The notes below the pieces were generated by a model. It made no database searches, was not told where the DNA came from, and saw only the letters and a program-made list of their open reading frames with translations. The position numbers and the translations under genes were made by a program. A stretch of DNA of 64,000 nucleotides from Favolaschia claudopus (lineage: Eukaryota > Basidiomycota > Agaricomycetes > Agaricales > Mycenaceae), in the NCBI GenBank assembly GCA_037176885.1, contig JAWWNJ010000238.1:124001-188000 (forward strand), in the 5' to 3' direction. This document shows, one piece after another, positions 58,640 through 64,000 of the stretch; the stretch's first letter is position 1, and the number at the start of each line of letters is the position of its first letter.

Positions 58640-59116
58640 ATGCAAAAATCTCAAACGAACATTCGATATTGCTTGCAGAGTGCTCTGTTGAACCTTTCCA
58701 GTCCCTCAAATACCGACGATTCTTGGCTGGATCCCGGCACCAAGCATATGCTGTCGAAGCAGACTCCGCCCTCACTAGACTCAGACCTCAACCGCATCGG
58801 AAAAGCTCTGAGGCGCGAAGGGAAGGTGAAAGTATAGAGGAGCCAGAAGGACCACAAAAGTCGACTCGACGTAAATGATCTCGTTTTCGGCACCGGTCAA
58901 TCTGCAGCTGGAATTTGGTACCTCTTCCATAACTTCATTCCGAATCCGTTCGTGCATTCTATTCTTTTACAGTAATTTAATTTTCCGCTGGAGCGAGCGT
59001 TCACAAGCAGTCCGTTCTACTGGTACCAAGCGGCAGTAAGCAAGTCTTTTCTTCAGGTCCTTGAGAACGACTGTCTTTTCATCGCTTGGGAAAGTCTGGT
59101 TCACGAGACTAAGTAA
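58640..59116 (+). pseudogene. Coding-like remnant or short-intron gene of unknown family
   Basis: One frame is protein-like for over 450 bp: SALLNLSSPSNTDDSWLDPG, LDSDLNRIGKALRREGK, then a TAG, then RLDVNDLVFGTGQSAAGIWY and LFHNFIPNPF. A TAA follows, then ERAFTSSPFYWYQAAVSKSF and LQVLENDCLFIAWESLVHET. Both stops could be removed by very short introns (GTG...AG), so it may be a live gene or a freshly dead one. Family not recognised. It ends about 90 bp before arm 2 of the inverted duplication. Confidence 0.4.
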
Positions 59117-59205
59117 GTCCTTCGCAAATCCACTCTCTTGCTTCTAGCAGCGTTCAGAGCATGGCTCCCAGCTAACTCGGTGAAAGACGTTCTATATCCA
59201 AGCTG

Positions 59206-59341
59206 GGTCCTCAATTCAGCCGTTGACTCGTACAAGAAATTGTCTTGCTTCATGTCGAGCACGTCCAAATCGATGTGGCGGGTTTCGAGTCAGTTGGACA
59301 GAGCTTATCGCAGTTGGAAAAATCTTGACCATGGTCATTAG
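59206..59341 (-). pseudogene. 5' relic of an F-box gene
   Basis: Minus strand reads IDLDVLDMKQDNFLYESTAE then LRTQLG, matching the start of F-box 1 (DVLEIEQDIFLYESTAELRT). It then switches to unrelated sequence before the F-box itself. The ATG of the mini-exon proposed for F-box 1 is changed here (AAGTTGGTGGTAAGC). A breakpoint fragment. Confidence 0.75.
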
Positions 59342-59859
59342 TACTTCGCAAGTTATTGGATCAGAATAGGTGAGCGGCTCCCCGTTCTTGCCTGCTTACC
59401 ACCAACTTACTATAATACCTAGAATCCCCCAAGAATCCCCGCACGCCGCACGCTAGGCTCCCCATCTTTTCCGCAGCGCGTTTCTACCCAGCGATTCGTG
59501 GTCTTTGATGCATTCAGAATGTCAGTCATCACTCGAAAGCATGCTGACTGCGGGACTGTCAACTTCTGCGGCCTTCCCAGACTGCGCGTCAACAAACCTG
59601 CTTCAGTCGCTTGTATGAATGACATTAATCCTGAACCGAACATGCACACCGCGGAAGGCTTACGGCCGTTTCCATATCATTGAATATCCATCTTAAATCC
59701 CAATTCGTTTCCCTTAAAGAGACGCTCAGCTGACGACCCTTCCTGCATTCCGGCTATTACAATTCCTCCTCCCCGAGCATTCGTGTATCCCTACCCCGGG
59801 TAATATCACGGTCTCAAGACTAGGGAGTCAACTTGACCATTGTCCATTGTCCATCTACC
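59342..59859. promoter_or_regulatory. SDR 2 upstream region
   Basis: Counterpart of the SDR 1 / F-box divergent promoter in arm 1. Only the SDR side still has a gene. Confidence 0.4.
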
Positions 59860-61085
59860 ATGAGCACCACGACCCAGCAGCATACTCGTGTCGCGATTGT
59901 CACCGGTGCCGCACAAGGAATCGGGAAAGGCATCAGTTTGCGCTTGGCCGCCGATGGCCTGGATATAGTTGTGGCCGACCTTCCAGGCAAGATTGACGAG
60001 CTCAACAATGTCGTGAAGGAGATCGAGGGTCTTGGACGGAAGGCTGTTGCGGTTCCTACTAATGTCACAAAGGAGGAAGAGGTCAAAGCTCTGGTTGAAG
60101 CTGCCGTGTCTAATTTTGGACGCGTCGACGTTGTCAGCAGTCCTTATATATTTCATAGGTCGCGGGTGAACTGAGGTTGCACATAGATGGTAGCCAACGC
60201 CGGCGTAGCAGGCATTGGTGTTGCAACTGGACCTGTGATTGACGGTGAGTCGGGAAATTGGTCGCTGTTCTGTATAGCTGAACGGAAGGTGTAGCCAACG
60301 TCGACGATTGGGATAAGTGTTGGGATGTCAATATTCGAGGGGTTTTGTTTTCCTACAAGCATGCTGCCCTACAGATGATCAAGCAAGGCAACGGAGGACG
60401 CCTCATTGGTCAGTGCTTTCCTATCCCTCATTGCTTCTATCATTATGTTGAGACTCGCATAACAGGCGCTTCATCACTCGCTGGAACGCGAGGTTTGTTT
60501 CTCACGTGCTGCTTCTGGCTCTTGCAACGTGATTTTCAGGCTTCGCCAACATGGGTGCATATTGCGTATCAAAGTTCGCAGTCCGTGCTCTGACGCAAAC
60601 CACGGGTACGTTTTCTCTTCAGCTTCAGTCAGCATTCGACATACGTTAAGATCAAACAGCCCAGGAATTGCGAGAACACAAGATCACCGCCAATGCCTAC
60701 GCCCCCGGCGCAATCGACACCGAAATGAGTATGTTCTGCCGCCAACTGCAATCCTGCCTCCCGCTTAAATAAGATATTGAATCACAGTCGCTAACCCTGC
60801 GGACAAAGAGCATGGGGTTGGATTCGGCATCAAACAGGTATGTGGGCCAAGACTGTTTCTATAGACGATCCAGCTAACGACCAGTACGTTCAGTTCATGA
60901 AGGTTCCACTTTGGATCGGGACGGGTCAGCCATCAGATGTGGCGAACGTTGTTTCGTTCCTCGCCTCTCCGGATTCTCACTTTGTTACTGGTGAGCGAGC
61001 GCTGTGATCATTGTGTTCATTTTTCTAAACTTCATATTACTTAGGTCAAACGATCAGTGTCGACGATGGGATTCATCTGTCTTGA
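59860..61085 (+). CDS. Short-chain dehydrogenase, acetoin/diacetyl-reductase-like (copy 2)
   Basis: Duplicate of the gene at 45223-46442 with the same exons and introns. MSTTTQQHTRVAIVTGAAQG, ADLPGKIDELNNVVKEIEGL, MVANAGVAGIGVATGPVID, WDVNIRGVLFSYKHAALQMI, ASSLAGTRG, GAYCVSKFAVRALTQTT, NAYAPGAIDTEM, ANPADKEHGVGFGIKQ, FMKVPLWIGTGQPSDVANVV and VDDGIHLS are all in frame after splicing, so cofactor loop, Ser, Tyr and Lys are kept. A few changes from copy 1 are conservative (VPLW for IPSW, NFGRVDV for SLGRVDV). It is convergent with MBL 4, 160 bp apart. Confidence 0.87.
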
Positions 61086-61245
61086 AGATGTAGCATTGCA
61101 ATTGTAGGTAGCGTTCTAGCCCAGTTATTGTATGTATCTGTAACACCACCATTACTAAATTTTCTATTATCAACTGGTAGAAGCGGGTGTACATACTAGT
61201 AACAACGCCCAGAAATGGGAAGCGAAGGAAAGTAAGTTGGGGGTG

Positions 61246-62601
61246 CTACGCTGGGCTGAACACAAAGGCGGGATTCGTCTTCTCTACGAAACTCCAGATC
61301 GTCTTCTCCTTCAACCCGCCCGCCTTCCAATCATTCAAGTACGCAGGGAAATAAGGAATCGAGTCTCGAATACTTATATCATGCGAGATCATAACGAGAA
61401 CGTCAGAATCCGCATCGAACGCAGTCAGCTTTTCCACAGAAACCTGCGACGTCGCCGGGTCCGTATAGAACGAATCCGGCTGGTCTGAGACCGCCAGGAG
61501 CTGGTAAGATCTGGAGAGTAGATCGAAGGCGCCGATGCGGGATTTCGGGGACCAGAAGTAGTCTGTGGAGATGGAGGTTTTGGCTTCCTCGAGGAGGTGG
61601 GCGGGGCAGGGGAAGTTCTGCTGGAGGGCGGGCTGGGGACGGGCTTCGCCGACGTGGTGGAAGGTGTCTCCGCCAAGGAGGATGAATGTGGTTGGGGTGA
61701 CGCGGGCGAGGGCGGATAGGTGTCCAGGGAGATGCTGTGAGGTAGGTAGCTTGTCAGAAGAACCACTATTTAGAGATACAGGGACAATATGCTTACACCA
61801 GGCGTGTCAAGGAGATAAAAACTTCCGTCTCCGAAAAAGTCATGGGCTTTCAGGCCACTCAAGGTGAGGTTTGCGGTCGTGAAATCGATCTTGATGACAT
61901 TCCGGCCGCTTCAAAATGGTCAGAAAGAGCAAGTACTTCCAGCCGACTCACGCGAAATCACTAGCTAGCAATGTGGCGTTCGGAAACTCGGGGTAGGTCT
62001 CCGTGTCCGTTTCAGAGCCGATTACGAGTCGGGTAGTGTTGGAAAATTTGGACATGTCACCCTGCAAAGACATGAAAAAGTATGCATGGGCAAAGGGAAA
62101 ACGGAAACATACAGTATGGTCCAGATGGGCGTGACTGTAAAACTAGATGTTTAGTGAGGTATAATGATAGGGTTTGAGCCTTACGCACCTCCAGATGACC
62201 GAGTCGATACTTGCAAGAGAGATACCCCCAGCCTGCAGCTGTTCCGTAATGTCCTTGGGCTCCTCAAGCTGAATGGTCCCAGAGGTGAAAAAATCCTGCA
62301 AACTCGGCGCCAGACTCAAGGGATCCTTCCGCATGCCCAGGTCAAACACAACTCGTTTCTGGGACGCCTTGTGTTCGACCAAGAATGCATACATTGGAAT
62401 GGCATTGTCTTGGTGGCCTGGCAGAACGGGGTGGAATATGGTGTGCGCACCGCCGGCGAAACTGAGGTTTCCGACGTTGAACAATCGGACATCGACTGTC
62501 TGCGAAGAGGTGGGGATGCCAAAGTCTAAAGAGCTTGCAGCGGCGCCATTGACGCCGATGAAGCTAGTTAGAAGGAGACTAAGGAGAATTGAGCGAGACA
62601 T
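61246..62601 (-). CDS. Secreted metallo-beta-lactamase-fold hydrolase (MBL 4)
   Basis: Third intact MBL gene. Signal peptide MSRSILLSLLLTSFIGVNGA; LDFGIPTSSQTVDVRLFNVG; VVFDLGMRKDPLSLAPSL. The metal site is SHAHLDHTGDMSKFSN after splicing (Leu-Asp and Thr instead of Phe-Asp and Ile), with DTPGHLPGHLSALARV, GGDTFHHVGEARPQP and MISHDISIRDSIPYF. The last exon ends in FVFSPA at 61246; unlike MBL 1 and 2 no further intron is required. A TATA box lies 37 nt upstream. This is the intact counterpart of the MBL 3 pseudogene. Substrate unknown. Confidence 0.85.
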
Positions 62602-62637
62602 TCTGTTTTGGGCTGCGTTTGTATGGAAGAGCGCAGG

Positions 62638-62646
62638 CCTTTTATA
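62638..62646 (-). promoter_or_regulatory. TATA box of MBL 4
   Basis: TATAAAAGG on the minus strand, 37 nt before the ATG at 62601, close to the spacing in MBL 2. Confidence 0.6.
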
Positions 62647-63687
62647 CAAGAGCTCTGAGACCGGGAAGCGCCTGTAGGTTGTCAAAGCTTCGGAATTACA
62701 GTCACTTACATATGCGAACGCGGCACCGTCGTTTTTCTTTGAACATTACTAACCAAGAACATCGGAAGACCGCAACTCAATCGGTTTGGGCTTGACAGTG
62801 TCCTCGAGAGAATTGTCGCGAGTCTTTCGGAGGCTTAGAGCGCTTGCTCGTAGACCGGTATCTATGACTGAATCTTCAAAATATGAAAGAAATGGATCGA
62901 GAGACTATGAAAGCATTGCATCGAACTGGATGCGAGTCCGATAGGCATGGGATGGTCGGGCACGCTTCCGAGCTCTGTGTAAATATTCTAACTTTGGTCA
63001 ACTACTTGGTCAACTACTGTCATTCTACCACATTTATACTGACTCACCTCGTAAGTTGCACACATCCCCGCGCGCGTTCGAAACAGAGAGCTAAATGATT
63101 CCTGCGCGGCAAGACTTTGGATCCACGAGAAAGGTATCATCGAGTTGTTCAACCTTCCAACCAACGAAGTCTCCCTTAGACACGAGTGGAATCGACCATT
63201 TGGCCTGCCGCACGAACCGTGCTGCACTGTGCGACTGGGAGAAGCGCACAACAGATACCAAGAGCCCAATTTGATCCAGGCAGATTGAATAAAATCACAG
63301 CCAAGTTCAACTCGATGTTATAGCAGAAATGCGATGGTCATTGGAATCACGAACAGCAAGAAAACTAGGGAAGGAAGTAGCCCAGATTTGGACCATCGTC
63401 AAATGGCAAGGTTTTCGTTGGACTGTTACTTGGACAGCGGACAAGGATGCCGGTTTCATGCCGGGTTGATTCGTAGCCACGATCACGAGCCTGACATCGA
63501 CGCGTCCCTACGGCATCTTCTGAAGGACCACAATCGCGCAGCAATCCGGGCTAAATGCGGGCTCGCATCCTATCTTTGGACGCTTAATACGTTCGTCTAG
63601 GCCGCCGTGCAGACGCGCAATGATAAATGCCTAGGGACTCAACCTCATCTTTGCCGCTCGCAACGCGTAGAGGACAAGTCGGGACGA

Positions 63688-63696
63688 TATAAAAGG
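63688..63696 (+). promoter_or_regulatory. TATA box of monooxygenase copy 2
   Basis: TATAAAAGG, 90 nt before the ATG at 63786. Same word and almost the same distance as in copy 1. Confidence 0.6.
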
Positions 63697-63785
63697 AGAG
63701 GTTGGCTTGAAGAAAAGAGCCCACGATTCAAGCTCAAAGCAGAGCAGCAAATCTTCCTACAACTTCTCGCACACTCATATATCCC

Positions 63786-64000
63786 ATGTCTTCTGCACGC
63801 TCAATTGCTATAGTCGGAGCTGGACTTGGCGGTACGCGTTCAGGATAGCATCCCAACTTTCCACTCATTTTCTTGCCTAGGTCTCGCCTGCGCACGCATC
63901 CTTCAGCTGCGTAATATCCCTGTAGTTGTGTATGAACGCGAACCGAGCATGTCCGCTCGTCAACAAGGCGGCTCGCTCGACATGCATCCTGGGACTGGTT
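63786..64000 (+). CDS. FAD-dependent monooxygenase, TetX-like (copy 2, partial)
   Basis: N-terminal part only; it runs off the window. MSSARSIAIVGAGLGG carries the FAD GxGxxG loop. An intron (GTACGC...CCTAG) sits at the same place as in copy 1. Next come LACARILQLRNIPVVVYERE and SMSARQQGGSLDMHPGTG. It is a close paralogue of 31442-32785. Divergent from MBL 4. Confidence 0.85.

Larger units (their letters stand above)
59206..61775 (-). repeat. Inverted segmental duplication, arm 2
   Basis: Reverse-orientation partner of 44570-47070. It carries an F-box 5' relic (59206-59341), the shared promoter block (59440-59700), intact SDR copy 2 and the 3' part of intact MBL 4. Similarity to arm 1 ends inside an MBL intron near 61775 and inside the F-box coding sequence near 59206. 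Confidence 0.8.
62602..63785. promoter_or_regulatory. Divergent spacer, MBL 4 / monooxygenase 2
   Basis: 1.2 kb with both promoters. No gene: frames at 62883-63813 lack recognisable motifs. The right end holds the monooxygenase TATA box. Confidence 0.4.

Overview
The window reads as nuclear DNA of an Agaricomycete-type basidiomycete (mushroom-forming fungus). Genes are compact and cut by many introns of about 50 nt with GT..AG ends. Gene order is mixed-strand with short spacers, and the gene content is eukaryotic: PEX7, BCS1, VPS9, a sirtuin, CRIPT, Zn2Cys6 and bHLH factors, and many F-box proteins. No rRNA, tRNA or CRISPR was found. Gene models were spliced by eye from frame continuity, splice sites and family motifs, so outer limits are firmer than every exon edge.

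Layout. 0.7-17 kb is mostly conserved single-copy housekeeping genes: a secreted GH16 glucanase (-), NAD(P)HX dehydratase (-), two adjacent genes sharing a Cx2Cx16Wx2Hx3C finger (+), a sirtuin (-) head-to-head with PEX7 (+), CRIPT (-), an F-box gene (+), an EFM7-like methyltransferase (-) and an unrecognised protein (+). 18-32.8 kb mixes metabolic genes with duplications: secreted MBL-fold hydrolase 1, phosphoglucomutase, a tandem segmental duplication carrying a small unknown gene, a 341-bp foldback element inserted in only one duplicate, dolichyldiphosphatase, a BCS1-type AAA ATPase, an MBL relic, MBL 2 and a FAD monooxygenase. 33-45 kb holds a gene-poor stretch, a divergent Zn2Cys6/bHLH pair, an inverted pair of LTR-like repeats, an F-box gene, an RNase P Rpp40-like gene and a Ser/Pro-rich unknown. 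44.6-63.9 kb is built around a 2.5-kb inverted duplication (44.57-47.07 and 59.21-61.78 kb). Each arm carries a short-chain dehydrogenase, an MBL gene (broken in one arm, intact in the other) and the 5' end of an F-box gene (intact in one arm, a relic in the other). Between the arms lie two more F-box/LRR-like genes, VPS9 and pantothenate synthetase. A second FAD monooxygenase starts at 63786 and runs off the window.

The most unusual theme is the repeated neighbourhood of three enzyme families: secreted MBL-fold (lactonase-like) hydrolases (3 intact, 1 pseudogene, 1 fragment), TetX-like FAD monooxygenases (2) and acetoin/diacetyl-reductase-like SDRs (2). They keep company at several places and seem to be duplicating and decaying together. 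A shared detoxification or secondary-metabolite role is only an inference. The best mobile-DNA signal is the 341-bp element with 16-bp inverted ends, a 3-bp target duplication and about 15 internal GAATCG/CGATTC words; its paralogous empty site is also in the window.
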